Assembly: GCA_001263235.1 (NCBI GenBank)
Contig: LGRD01000037.1
Coordinates: 1 to 64,000, forward strand
DNA from: Methylibium sp. NZG
Lineage (GTDB): Bacteria > Pseudomonadota > Gammaproteobacteria > Burkholderiales > Burkholderiaceae_C
Direction of reading: 5' to 3'
Length of the DNA stretch: 64,000 nucleotides
Below the pieces are notes generated by a model. The model was given only the letters and a program-made list of their open reading frames with translations, made no database searches and was not told the origin of the DNA. Positions 22,696-30,882 of this stretch are shown here, in pieces; the first letter of the stretch is position 1, and each line of letters starts with the position of its first letter. The position numbers were made by a program, and so were the translations under genes.

Positions 22696-23670
22696 ATGTC
22701 GAGCGACGCAATGGACTCGTCTTTCCCCTACGACCCCACCTCCAAGCAGAAGGCGCAGGCCAAAACCGCGCGCATCCCGATCAAGATCGTGCCGGCCGAG
22801 ACGCTGAAGAAGCCCGACTGGATCCGCGTCAAGGCGGCGACGCCCAACTCGCGTTTCTACGAGATCAAGCAGATCCTGCGCGAGCACAAGCTGCACTCGG
22901 TGTGCGAGGAGGCCTCGTGCCCGAACATCGGCGAGTGCTTCGGCAAGGGCACGGCGACCTTCATGATCATGGGCGACAAGTGCACGCGGCGCTGCCCGTT
23001 CTGCGATGTCGGCCACGGCCGGCCCGATCCGCTCGACGCCAGCGAGCCGGAGAACCTTGCCAAGACGATCGCGGCGCTGAAGCTCAAGTACGTCGTCATC
23101 ACCAGCGTCGACCGCGATGACCTGCGTGACGGGGGCGCTGCGCATTTCGTCGATTGCATTCGCAAGACGCGCGAACTCTCGCCGGCCACGACGATCGAGG
23201 TGCTGGTCCCCGACTTCCGCGGCCGCGACGATCGCGCGCTCGAGATCCTGAAAGCCGCGCCGCCCGACGTGATGAACCACAACCTCGAGACCGTGCCGCG
23301 CCTGTACAAGGAAGCGCGGCCGGGCAGCGACTACGCTTTCAGCCTGAACCTGCTGAAGAAGTTCAAGGCCCTGCATCCCGGCGTGCCGACCAAGAGCGGT
23401 CTGATGGTCGGCCTGGGCGAAACCGATGACGAGATCCTGCAGGCGATGCGCGACATGCGCGCGCACCAGATCGACATGCTGACGATCGGCCAGTACCTCG
23501 CGCCGAGTGGCCACCACCTGCCGGTGCGCCGCTATGTGCACCCGGACACGTTCAAGCTGTTCGAGCGCGAGGCGGCGGCGATGGGCTTCACCCACGCCGC
23601 CGTGGGCGCGATGGTGAGGTCGAGCTACCACGCGGATCAGCAGGCCCATGCGGCAGGCGTCGTTGTCTGA
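22696..23670 (+). CDS. lipA: Lipoyl synthase
   Basis: 324 residues. It has both iron-sulfur motifs: the auxiliary cluster [12 protein letters not shown] near residue 72 and the radical-SAM motif CTRRCPFCD near residue 98. The C-terminal [10 protein letters not shown] carries the conserved Ser ligand. It inserts two sulfurs into octanoyl groups of E2 proteins such as AceF. The ATG at 22696 follows a strong ribosome site (CAGGAGG), so it is preferred over an upstream in-frame codon at 22654. Placement after a PdhR-like gene ties cofactor synthesis to the PDH regulon; lipB is not in the window. Confidence 0.97.
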   Translation: MSSDAMDSSFPYDPTSKQKAQAKTARIPIKIVPAETLKKPDWIRVKAATPNSRFYEIKQILREHKLHSVCEEASCPNIGECFGKGTATFMIMGDKCTRRCPFCDVGHGRPDPLDASEPENLAKTIAALKLKYVVITSVDRDDLRDGGAAHFVDCIRKTRELSPATTIEVLVPDFRGRDDRALEILKAAPPDVMNHNLETVPRLYKEARPGSDYAFSLNLLKKFKALHPGVPTKSGLMVGLGETDDEILQAMRDMRAHQIDMLTIGQYLAPSGHHLPVRRYVHPDTFKLFEREAAAMGFTHAAVGAMVRSSYHADQQAHAAGVVV

Positions 23671-23762
23671 CGAGCGTCTCGCGGCGGGGGCCACGGCTCA
23701 TCGCTTCGTCGCAGTGGCTTTGTGAAGACGATGAGTGGTCGGGCCAAGGTGCACGGCGGTGC

Positions 23763-23784
23763 GACACGCACTGAACTGCGTGTC
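23763..23784. terminator. Hairpin downstream of lipA
   Basis: Perfect 8-bp inverted repeat GACACGCA / TGCGTGTC around a 6-base loop, 93 bp after the lipA stop. No run of T follows, so it may stop transcription only weakly or act as an RNA 3' end stabiliser. It also sits at the edge of the first long structured repeat. Confidence 0.4.
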
Positions 23785-23799
23785 AACGCTTCGTTGTGG

Positions 23800-24155
23800 G
23801 GGGGGGGCACTTCCCCGCTGCGCGGGGGCAGGCTGTCGTGGTTCGCGTCGAGCCCGTCCTTGCGGGTCGTGTCTCTTCCCTGACGGGCTTCCATTCGCGC
23901 TGAACGGCCCGCCGATTGCGCGGCGTGACGGGCGGGCCGGCTGCGCTCGCGGCGCCGACGAAGGCGGCCCTGCCCGTGTCCGCGGATCGTGGGGCCTGGT
24001 ATCCGTCGCGGGTACGCGACCGACGGTCTCGCTTGATGAACTGGCCCGCTGCTCGCGCGCGGTGCTGCGCTTCACTGCGTTGCGCTTGGCTTCGTGCGCT
24101 GCGCTCGTGCCAGGCCGTCACCCCGCCCACCCGCCACACCGGCCGACCGATGCAA
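23800..24155. repeat. Structured GC-rich repeat, copy A (divergent)
   Basis: The stretch has the same layout as the copies at 25018 and 27494: a CCGCTGCGC-type opening, a TGACGGGCTTCCAT block, a GGCGGCCCT-CCCGTG block, a CTTGATGAACTGGCC block and a closing CACCCCGCCCACCCGCCACACC. It is much more diverged from those two than they are from each other. Only shadow reading frames run through it and none looks like a protein. It fills the gap between lipA and the antitoxin gene. Confidence 0.6.
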
Positions 24156-24485
24156 TCAGGCGAACTGAAGCTCGATCTTGCCGGCGCGGCGGCGCACCGG
24201 GCCGACGACGATCTTGACGTCGTGGCCGAGCCTGGTCACCAGTTCCAGCAGCTTGGCTTCGCTGACGCCGCGGAACTGGCCGCGGGTGATGCGTGACACC
24301 TTGGACTGGTCCACACCCAGCAGTTCGGCAGCGCCTTGTTGTGTCAGCCGGCGGGCCTTGATGGCGCGGGCGATCTCGACGGCGAGTTGCGACTTGCGCT
24401 GCATCTCGGCGGCGTCGGCATAGCCCAGATCGGCGTAGACGTTGGTGCTGCCTTCTTCGATCGTGATGTCGGTTTTGCGGCTCAT
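24156..24485 (-). CDS. higA: HigA-like XRE antitoxin
   Basis: 109 residues with a C-terminal helix-turn-helix (LTQQGAAELLGVDQSKVSRI, residues 52-71) followed by RGVSEAKLLELVTRLGHDVKIVV, a pattern typical of antitoxins paired with Gp49/HigB toxins. The ATG at 24485 overlaps the toxin stop by four bases, in toxin-first order. It should neutralise the toxin and repress the pair through the operator at 24877. The toxin is frameshifted, so this antitoxin may now be an orphan. Confidence 0.85.
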   Translation of the reverse strand: MSRKTDITIEEGSTNVYADLGYADAAEMQRKSQLAVEIARAIKARRLTQQGAAELLGVDQSKVSRITRGQFRGVSEAKLLELVTRLGHDVKIVVGPVRRRAGKIELQFA

Positions 24486-24867
24486 CAGCGGGCTCCTTGT
24501 TTGCTTTGCCAGGCCTCGAAGTCCAGCTTCGCGGCCTTGAGTCGGGTGTGGATCAGGGCCATGTCTTCCTTCGGGGTCTTGATGCCGCTCTTGGACTTCT
24601 TCTGGAAGCAGTGCAGGACGTAGACCCAACCCGAGAACTTGACCGTGTAGACGGCGCGGTAGGTGTCACCACGATCGTCTTCGACGACTTCCAACACGCC
24701 GGCCGATCCGAAGCCGGTCATCACCTTGGCGTCCTGGTGTTGCCGCCGGCCTGGGCCAGGTCGATGGCGTGCCCGAACACGTCCTTGACATCCTCGGGCA
24801 TGGCATCAAGGTCGCGCTTGGCGGAACCGACCCACTTGAGGGGCTTGCGAGCCTGCTGCTTCGACAT
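24485..24867 (-). pseudogene. higB: HigB-like (Gp49/RelE superfamily) toxin, frameshifted
   Basis: From the ATG at 24867 the frame reads MSKQQARKPLKWVGSAKRDL and on to about residue 42, then is lost at about 24739-24742. The other frame continues with VMTGFGSAGVLEVVEDDRGD and the conserved YRAVYTVKFSGWVYVLHCFQ to the stop at 24485. Adding one base restores the expected AQAGGKHQDAKVMTG junction and a protein of about 127 residues, the family length. The defect is either true decay or one missing base in the assembly. The family cleaves mRNA on the ribosome. Confidence 0.8.
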
Positions 24868-24876
24868 GGGAGGCAT

Positions 24877-24894
24877 TATGCCGATTTGGGCATA
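24877..24894. promoter_or_regulatory. Operator of the higBA pair
   Basis: Perfect inverted repeat TATGCC-6-GGCATA immediately upstream (10 bp) of the toxin start on the minus strand, overlapping a CATAAT -10-like element. Toxin-antitoxin operons are usually autoregulated by the antitoxin at such a site. Confidence 0.6.
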
Positions 24895-25017
24895 TGGGTT
24901 TCAACGCGATGGAGACGCTGGCTTCGATGAGGCCGACCGTCGCCGATGCGGGGCAGGTCTTGCCCACGCGATTGTCGTGACGCGATCACGACAATTGAGC
25001 TGCTCGCACGAATGAAA

Positions 25018-25376
25018 GGGGGCGCGCCCCGCTGCGCAGGGCCGGGCTGTCGTGCTGCGCAGCGAGCCTTGTCAAAGGCACAGCGTCTCGACCTTGACGG
25101 ACTTTCATCCCTCGCGCGAACAGCCACGCCGCTGTTGACGGCTTCAGCAACCAGGCCGTCTGCGCCGGCGGCCCTTCCCGTGGCCAGGGATCGCGGTCTC
25201 GCGGATGGCCGTCACGGGCACGTGACCGCCATCTCCTTCGCGCGCCCGCTTGACGAACGGCCGGCGCCGCGCTTCGTCGCTTCGCTGCGCTCCGACTCCG
25301 GGCGCGCGGCGCCGGCCAGATCGCCACCCCGCCACCCGCCACACCCGGAGCCGGGCCGCCTGAATGCGAGGTGTGC
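25018..25376. repeat. Structured GC-rich repeat, copy B
   Basis: Very similar to the copy at 27494-27868 over its whole length, including the blocks GGGCTGTCGTGCTGCGCA, AAAGGCACAGCGTCTCGACC, GGATGGCCGTCACGGG and the end CGGAGCCGGGCCGCCTGAAT. Near its right end, long complementary arms rich in GGCGCCG (from about 25261 and to about 25318) could fold into a stable stem. No convincing protein is encoded on either strand. It lies 107 bp before the antiporter pseudogene. Confidence 0.75.
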
Positions 25377-25482
25377 CGACGGCCACCGTTACACTGCTTG
25401 CGGGTGTTGGGCCGTCGCTGCGGCGCGGCAGGTTCATGCGATGGTCGGGCCGCCTCGCGGCCCCCTCGCGAGCTTCCGCCCC

Positions 25483-26746
25483 ATGCCTGATCAAACGATC
25501 GACCTGATCGCCGCCTTCCTCTTCGGCGTGGCCCTCGTCCACACCTTCGCCGCCAAGCAACTCGAAAGGCTGTCCCGCCGATACCCTCGACACGCCGGCC
25601 TGTTCCATCTGCTCGGCGAGGTCGAGGTGGTCTTCGGCTTCTGGGCGGTCGTGGTGGTGCTGGTGATGGCCCTCGTCGCCGGTGCAGGCCAAGCCCTCGA
25701 ATACACCGAATCGCGCAACTACACCGAGCCCCTGTTCGTCTTCGTCGTGATGGTGATCGCCGCCTCGCGCCCGGTGCTGCAGACCGTGCTGCGGGTCGTC
25801 GGGACCGTCGCCCGCGCGTCCCCGCTCCCGACGACATTGGCGACGGCCTGGCTGGGGCTCGCAGCGGTGCCGCTGCTGGGTTCGTTGATCACCGAGCCGG
25901 CCGCGATGACGATCTCCGCATTGATGCTCGCGCCGCTGGTGTTCAGGTCCACGGTGCCCGAGCGGGTGAAGTACCTCGCGCTCGGGGTGCTGTTCGTCAA
26001 CGTGTCGATCGGCGGCACCCTGACTTCGTATGCGGCGCCGCCGGTCCTGATGGTGGCCGCCACCTGGCAGTGGGACAGCGCCTTCATGCTCGCCACCTTC
26101 GGCTGGAAGGCGGCGGTCGCGGTTCTTGTCAATGCCTCGGTGGCCACCTTCATGCTGCGGGCCCACCTGGGTGCCTCTCCGGGCACCGACAGCGCGTCTG
26201 CGGCTGTGCAGCCGGGTACCGCTGCCCGTTATTGCCGTGCACCTCGTGCTGCTTGCCGGTGTCGTGATGCTGGCTCACCACCCGGTGGCCTTCCTGGCGT
26301 TGTTCCTCCTGTTTCTCGGCTTCACGCAGGCTTACGAGCGCCACCAGGATCCGCTGATCCTCAAGGAGGCCCTGCTGGTGGGCTTCTTCCTGGCCGGGCT
26401 CGTGGTGCTGGGTGGCCTGCAGCGATGGTGGCTGCAGCCCATCGTGTCGAGTCTGGAACCCGTGGCGCTGTTCTTCGGCGCCCTGGGCCTCACGGCCCTG
26501 ACCGACAACGCCGCGCTCACTTATCTGGGCTCCTTGATCACGGGCATTCCGGATGAGTCCAAGTACATGCTGGTCGCCGGTGCCGTGGCCGGTGGCGGCT
26601 TGACCGTCAGGGCCAATGCGCCGAACCCGGCTGGCGTGGCCTTGCTCAAGCGTGGGTTCGAGGACGAGTCCATTGGCGCCGGAGGACTGCTGCTGGGTGC
26701 GCTCGGGCCGACGGCGGTGGCGGCTGCCGCCTTCCTGCTGTTCTGA
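25483..26746 (+). pseudogene. Second copy of the PF07399-like antiporter gene, frameshifted
   Basis: The ATG at 25483 starts a protein that follows the gene at 17185 closely (RNYTEPLFVFVVMVIAASRP, GSLITEPAAMT, NVSIGGTLTSYAAPPVLM). Around 26190-26225 the frame is lost; the next frame carries the rest (VVMLAHHPVAFLALFLLFLG, TALTDNAALTYLGSL, GGGLTVRANAPNPAG) to the TGA at 26746. A single base change near the CCGGGTACC run would restore about 420 residues. Either the gene is broken or one base is wrong in the assembly. In the second half, IANAPNPAG of the intact copy reads VRANAPNPAG, so the motif is kept. Confidence 0.8.
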
Positions 26747-26780
26747 CGGTGCGGCGAACTCTCGCAACAGGGAGAACGTG

Positions 26781-27464
26781 ATGGCGGACAAGCTCGTCCT
26801 GGTGGACTACGAGAACGTGCAGCGGATCGATCTGTCCAACCTGGATGAGAGCTATCGCGCAGTCGTATTCGTCGGAGCGAACCAGCAGCCGCCGAAGGCG
26901 GCGAGACACCCGGCGACCGCGCACCGGTTCAGCCGGGTGGACTTCCTGCAGGTCGTAGGCAGCGGTCGCAATGCGCTGGACTTCCACATCGCCTTCCACC
27001 TCGGCCGCACCTTCGAGACGGCGCCGCAGACCGAGTGCTTCATGCTGTCGTGCGACAAAGGCTACGACCCGCTGCTGCTGCATCTGAACCGGAACGGCGT
27101 CAAGTGTCGGCGGATCGAGGCACTCAAGGACCTGCTGCAGCCGGCCACTGTGCCTGCCGTCGAACCGGAGGTGGTGTGCACGCGGTGCGGGAAGTCGAGC
27201 ACGATCGAGCATCACGGAGGCCGTTGGTGCTCGAACTGCGGTTGCTTCGCGAGTCCGCCGGACCCGGCGTTGCTGCCGTCGATGCAGCCGGGGTTCCGGG
27301 ACAGGTATGAGCCTCGGCCGTATTCAGGTCTTCTGGAACGCGAACAGGCGTCGAGACGCCAGCCCGAATGCGCTTGGTGCCATCAGCACGTGGACATGGG
27401 CGACGGCATTTACGACGACGGCGAGTGGATGTGTGGTGGATGCATTGCTCGCCATGCTCGTTGA
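26781..27464 (+). CDS. PIN/NYN-like protein with C-terminal zinc-ribbon motifs
   Basis: 227 residues. The first half has the NYN/PIN-like acidic pattern: LVLVDYENVQ at residues 5-14, RVDFLQVVGSGRNALDFHIAFHLG near residue 60, and CFMLSCDKGYDPLL near 95, i.e. spaced Asp residues that could bind a metal for RNA cleavage. The second half has two pairs of Cys-x2-Cys motifs (CTRCG...CSNCG near residues 133-155 and CAWCH...CGGCI near residues 198-222), which suggest zinc ribbons. It starts with a ribosome site (CAGGGAGAA) 34 bp after the antiporter pseudogene. Function is unknown; an RNase role is an inference from the fold. Confidence 0.7.
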   Translation: MADKLVLVDYENVQRIDLSNLDESYRAVVFVGANQQPPKAARHPATAHRFSRVDFLQVVGSGRNALDFHIAFHLGRTFETAPQTECFMLSCDKGYDPLLLHLNRNGVKCRRIEALKDLLQPATVPAVEPEVVCTRCGKSSTIEHHGGRWCSNCGCFASPPDPALLPSMQPGFRDRYEPRPYSGLLEREQASRRQPECAWCHQHVDMGDGIYDDGEWMCGGCIARHAR

Positions 27465-27493
27465 AGGGCAGGTGGTCGTTCGCTGAGCACGGT

Positions 27494-27868
27494 CGGGCGC
27501 GTCCCGGCTGCACCGGACCGGGCTGTCGTGCTGCGCATCGAGCCGCTGTCAAAGGCACAGCGTCTCGACCCTGACGGGCTTCCATCCCTCGCGCAAACAG
27601 CCAGCCGCCGTTGGCGGCTTCGGCGGTCAGGCCGGCTGTGCCGGCGGGGTGATGAGGGCGGCCCTTCCCGTGACCGGGGTTCGCGGGCTCGCGGATGGCC
27701 GTCACGGGTACATGACCGCCATCTCCTTCGCGCGCCCGCTTGACGAACTGGCCGGCGCCGCGCTTCGTCGCTCCGCTGCGCTTCGACTCCGGGCGCGCGG
27801 CGCCGGCCAGATCGTCACCCCGGCCACCCGCCACACCCGGAGCCGGGCCGCCTGAATGCGATGTGTGC
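27494..27868. repeat. Structured GC-rich repeat, copy C
   Basis: The best-preserved copy. Its right half contains perfect 14-base complementary arms (GGCCGGCGCCGCGC near 27748 and its reverse complement near 27797) around a 35-base loop that itself can pair (GTCGC...CGAC). It begins 30 bp after the zinc-ribbon protein gene and ends at the same CTGAATGCGA sequence as copy B. The short frames in it are likely spurious. Confidence 0.75.
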
Positions 27869-28281
27869 TCGGGCCGGCTCGACCGCCGCGCCAGTCGCTG
27901 CGCTTGGTGGCACGTCGGTCGCAGAGACGCCGGCCCTCGTGAAGTTTGGCGGGCCGCTCACGGCAGCCAATGCGCCAGGGGTACCTGTCACACCGGCTGC
28001 AGCTGCTCGGGCCCTCGATGCTGCGGTCGCTGCCCACGGTGCCGGTTCAGCCCACCGCGATCCCCCCACCTGCGCCCCCGTCCCCACTGAGGGGGACTTG
28101 TGGGGTATCTTCAATGCGGTGGGCCGGGTAACCGGCTCACCGTTTCGCATGTTTGCGACCGCCTAATCAGCCACCCCACCCCCCGCCCGCCCCAGGGCGG
28201 GAGCGAGGAGTCCGAGCAGAAGGATCAGTTTTCAGCAGCCCGATGCGGGGTGCGGCTGGTCTTTCCGATGAGGAGTTCATC
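27869..28281. other. Gap upstream of ssb with two hairpins, no firm gene
   Basis: About 410 bp. A plus-strand frame of 101 codons (27861-28166) exists but is Ala/Pro-rich and overlaps an equally long minus-strand frame, so I do not call a gene. Two hairpins are visible: GTCCCC-6-GGGGAC at 28080-28097 and a CCCGCCC/GGGCGGG stem near 28186-28202. The second lies about 80 bp before the ssb start and could be a leader structure or a terminator of upstream transcription. Confidence 0.5.
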
Positions 28282-28788
28282 ATGGCTTTCGTTCGTGTCG
28301 AACAACGCAATGCACACCTGGCCGGCGCCGTCCGGCTGCACACCGTGGAGGGCCGCGACGGCCCGATCAGCAAGGCGACGCTGACCGCGATCAGCAACAC
28401 CCGGCGGGGTTCCGGAGAGAACCGCGGCGAGGAGGCCACTGCGATCCAGTGGACGCTGTGGGGCAAGCAGGCCGACAACGCGGCGCAGTACCTGGGCAAG
28501 GGCAGTCACGTCAACGTGGTCGGGCGGGTGCAGAACAACAACTACGACAAGGACGGCGAGACGGTGTACACGATGGCGTTCACCGCAGAGGAAATCGACT
28601 ACCTCGACACCAAGGCCGAAGGCGAAGCGCTGCGCGCCAAGCAGAGCCCGGGCCCCGACGAGGGCCAGCATGCGCCGCAGGCCAAGCCGGCTGCGCCGGT
28701 CAAGGCGAAGGGCGCGAAGGGCCGCAAGGCTGCCGCCCCCGCAGCACAAGCCGCGCTCGACGAGCAAGGCGACCCGATCCCGTTCTGA
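28282..28788 (+). CDS. ssb: Single-stranded DNA-binding protein of the element
   Basis: 168 residues. The OB-fold occupies residues 1-110 (GKGSHVNVVGRVQNNNYDKDGETVYT), followed by a Pro/Ala/Lys-rich linker and the acidic tip DEQGDPIPF, which in SSBs recruits partner proteins. The N-terminus differs from chromosomal SSB, as in the SSBs of conjugative elements, where it protects incoming single-stranded DNA. The ATG at 28282 follows GATGAGGAG; a longer frame upstream is not supported. It is the first gene of a plus-strand run with the DUF932 gene. Confidence 0.9.
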   Translation: MAFVRVEQRNAHLAGAVRLHTVEGRDGPISKATLTAISNTRRGSGENRGEEATAIQWTLWGKQADNAAQYLGKGSHVNVVGRVQNNNYDKDGETVYTMAFTAEEIDYLDTKAEGEALRAKQSPGPDEGQHAPQAKPAAPVKAKGAKGRKAAAPAAQAALDEQGDPIPF

Positions 28789-28853
28789 CCACCGCGGGCG
28801 GAGCGCGCGCCGTTCCGCCCCTTCATCCCATCGCAACGATTGAAGGAACCGAC

Positions 28854-29705
28854 ATGTACTCAACACCCACTCTCGCCACGCGCTTTGCACGCAACACCCG
28901 CGTTCTGCGCACCGACTCGCCGCTGAGCGAAGACCAGATGCGCACCGCCGCGCCCTCGGTCTTCGCCGAAGGCAAGCACGCCAGCCGTTCCGAGCGCTAC
29001 ACCTACATCCCGACCATCGACGTCCTGCGCGGCCTGCGCAAGGAGGGCTTCGAGCCCTTCATGGTCGCGCAGGGACAGAGCCGCGTCGAAGGCAAGGCCG
29101 AGTTCACCAAGCACATGATCCGCATGCGCCATGCCGGGCAGGTGCAGACCAGGCCTGAGGCGAACGAAATCATCCTGATCAACAGCCACGACGGCGCGAG
29201 CAGCTACCAGATGCTCGCCGGCATGCTGCGCTTTGTCTGTTGCAACGGCCTGGTTGTCGGGAAGGTGGTGGAGGACATCCGCATCCCACACAAAGGCAAC
29301 ATTCAAGGCGAGGTGATTGAAGGTGCGTTCCGCGTGCTCGACCAGTTCGAGACCGTGGAAGCCTCGGCCGAGGGCATGAAGGCGCTGACGCTCAAGCCAG
29401 AGGAAGAAACGGCCTTCGCCACTGCCGCACTGGCACTGCGCTTCGGCGAGCGCACCGAAGACCAGCCCCCGCCACCGATCACCGCCGAGCAGCTCATCGA
29501 AGCGCGCCGGCCCGAAGACCTCGGGCACAGCCTGTGGACGATCTTCCAGCGTTCGCAGGAAAACATCATGCGCGGCGGGCAGCCCGGGCGCAGCGTGCAA
29601 GGCCGGCGCCTGCACACGCGGCCGGTTGGAAGCATCGACCGCGGCGTCAGCCTGAACCGTGCGCTGTGGGTGCTGGCCGAGGAGATGCGCAAGCTCAAGC
29701 ACTGA
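28854..29705 (+). CDS. DUF932 family protein
   Basis: 283 residues, the common size of this plasmid/ICE/phage family. Visible family features are YTYIPTIDVLRGLRKEGFEP near residue 43, a region MIRMRHAG, and INSHDGASSYQMLAGMLRFVCCNGLVVG near residue 100. No catalytic motif is known; members occur next to ssb in conjugative elements. The ATG at 28854 has a GAAGGAACC ribosome site; the longer frame overlaps ssb. It lies 65 bp after ssb and is followed by an element-wide palindrome at 29715. Confidence 0.85.
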   Translation: MYSTPTLATRFARNTRVLRTDSPLSEDQMRTAAPSVFAEGKHASRSERYTYIPTIDVLRGLRKEGFEPFMVAQGQSRVEGKAEFTKHMIRMRHAGQVQTRPEANEIILINSHDGASSYQMLAGMLRFVCCNGLVVGKVVEDIRIPHKGNIQGEVIEGAFRVLDQFETVEASAEGMKALTLKPEEETAFATAALALRFGERTEDQPPPPITAEQLIEARRPEDLGHSLWTIFQRSQENIMRGGQPGRSVQGRRLHTRPVGSIDRGVSLNRALWVLAEEMRKLKH

Positions 29706-29714
29706 TCGGCTGAA

Positions 29715-29742
29715 GCGCTGGATTCGGCCCCGAATCCAGCGC
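29715..29742. promoter_or_regulatory. Element-wide palindromic operator, site 1
   Basis: Perfect inverted repeat: GCGCTGGATTCG, four bases, then its reverse complement. It lies in the 108-bp gap between the DUF932 gene and the small gene at 29814. It could act as an operator for the latter, or as a factor-bound terminator for the former. The same half-site recurs at 30181, 32181, 54274 and 61296. Confidence 0.65.
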
Positions 29743-29813
29743 GCCCCTGCCGCCTCACGGCCCGGATCATCGGGACGCTGCGCGCGGCAGACCCCCCGAT
29801 CGGAGGTGACCCG

Positions 29814-30170
29814 ATGAACCTGCACAACGAAGTCGAATGCGACACGGACATGTCGGCCTCCCGCGCGGGCGAGGCGACGCGCCAGGGGGCGCAGGCTTTC
29901 GCACGCCTGCTGCATTTGGCCGAACAGCGCAGTTCGGGTCAGATCGTGCGGGTGGTGGGCTTCATCGCCGCCACCTACAACGGAGACGCGTTCAAGCTCG
30001 ATCCGTTCGAGTTGCGCGCGGTGGACATCGCCATCAGCGATGACATGCTGCTGTGCCTCGACGCCCTTCGCTGGGCCCGTACCGACCTCTACCGCCTGGT
30101 GCCCGATGGCGACCGCCGCGTCAAGGACGTGATCCAGCGCTGGGGATTGTGCTGGCCTGACGACTCATGA
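29814..30170 (+). CDS. Conserved plasmid/ICE protein, DUF7673-like
   Basis: 118 residues, no signal peptide or membrane segment. Its core QIVRVVGFIAATYNGDAFKL...LRAVDIAISDDMLLCLDALR resembles small proteins found beside ssb and DUF932 genes on plasmids and ICEs. Function is not known. An AGGTGACCC ribosome site precedes the ATG. It is flanked on both sides by a similar regulatory module (palindrome plus a GATCAT-GGGACG block), which suggests a past duplication. Confidence 0.65.
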   Translation: MNLHNEVECDTDMSASRAGEATRQGAQAFARLLHLAEQRSSGQIVRVVGFIAATYNGDAFKLDPFELRAVDIAISDDMLLCLDALRWARTDLYRLVPDGDRRVKDVIQRWGLCWPDDS

Positions 30171-30180
30171 CGATTCGGCA

Positions 30181-30208
30181 GCGCTGGACTCACATCTGAG
30201 TTCAGCGC
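30181..30208. promoter_or_regulatory. Element-wide palindromic operator, site 2
   Basis: GCGCTGGACTCA, four bases, TGAGTTCAGCGC: arms match at 11 of 12 positions. It follows the DUF7673-like gene by 11 bp and is followed by the same GATCAT-GGGACG block as site 1, but no gene follows on the plus strand. The 30209-30420 gap holds no convincing coding region, so a gene may have been lost here. Confidence 0.55.
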
Positions 30209-30420
30209 GCCGACCTCATCACGCTGCCCCGATCATTGGGACGGTGCGTGCGCGCGTGTGAATTGCCAACGCCCGCGCTCGCCGGCTGGCGCCGGCTCGC
30301 GCGATCCCGGCCGCCGGCTCTTCGAGCGCGGCGCCCGGGAACAGTCCTCCGCCGCGTCTCCCTTGTCGATCGTGCCGGAGAGGACGGTGGTCGACGCGGA
30401 CCGAGCGGCAGGGCTCGCCG

Positions 30421-30882
30421 TCAGCGTCCCCAAGACCAGACCATCAACAACCAGGTGGCCGCGGATGCCATCACTGCGGTGGAGGCATGCGTCAGCCACG
30501 CTTCCCACGCGGGCCGCCTTCGATAACTCGCTGCCTGCACCGCTGTAGCCAGCTGCTGCAGCGACCGCTCGACCTCGCCGCGGAACACCTCGCGCGCCGC
30601 CTCGGTGATCGCTCTCGACTGAATTTCCTGCGCCCGTCGCGCGGCTTCTTCGGTGCGACGCACGATGTGCTGGACCACCTGCGTCCTGGCCGTCTCCGTG
30701 ACGGCGGCCATCCGACCTTCCAGGGCCTCAAGTCCGGCAGCCAACTGCGCACCCGCGTCGGCCGCCGCTTGGCGCGAAGCGTCAATGGCCGGCATCAGCG
30801 CTTCGATCCGATCGAGCAGCCCGGCGACATCGCCGATCGCCTCGACGATCAGCGCCTCGCGCGCAGTGCTCGGAGGCTTCAC
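30421..30882 (-). CDS. stbC: StbC-like plasmid stability/mobilisation protein
   Basis: 153 residues: a long helical, Ala/Gln/Arg/Glu-rich, probably coiled-coil region (residues 15-125) and one C-terminal membrane helix (THASTAVMASAATWLLMVWS). It overlaps the stbB stop by four bases and is third in the stbA-stbB-stbC order known from R388-type elements. The role of StbC in that family is not settled. Called on operon position and architecture rather than sequence identity. Confidence 0.6.
   Translation of the reverse strand: MKPPSTAREALIVEAIGDVAGLLDRIEALMPAIDASRQAAADAGAQLAAGLEALEGRMAAVTETARTQVVQHIVRRTEEAARRAQEIQSRAITEAAREVFRGEVERSLQQLATAVQAASYRRRPAWEAWLTHASTAVMASAATWLLMVWSWGR

Noticed and set aside
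27861-28166. A possible 101-residue protein before ssb
   Set aside because: Low-complexity composition, equally long frame on the other strand, no ribosome site worth noting.
28201-28281. A CRISPR array or regulatory RNA of a known class before ssb
   Set aside because: Only one or two GC stems, no regular repeats and no match to a riboswitch consensus that I know.
23671-28281. An insertion sequence carrying the three long repeats
   Set aside because: No transposase frame, no terminal inverted repeats and no target duplications seen around any copy.
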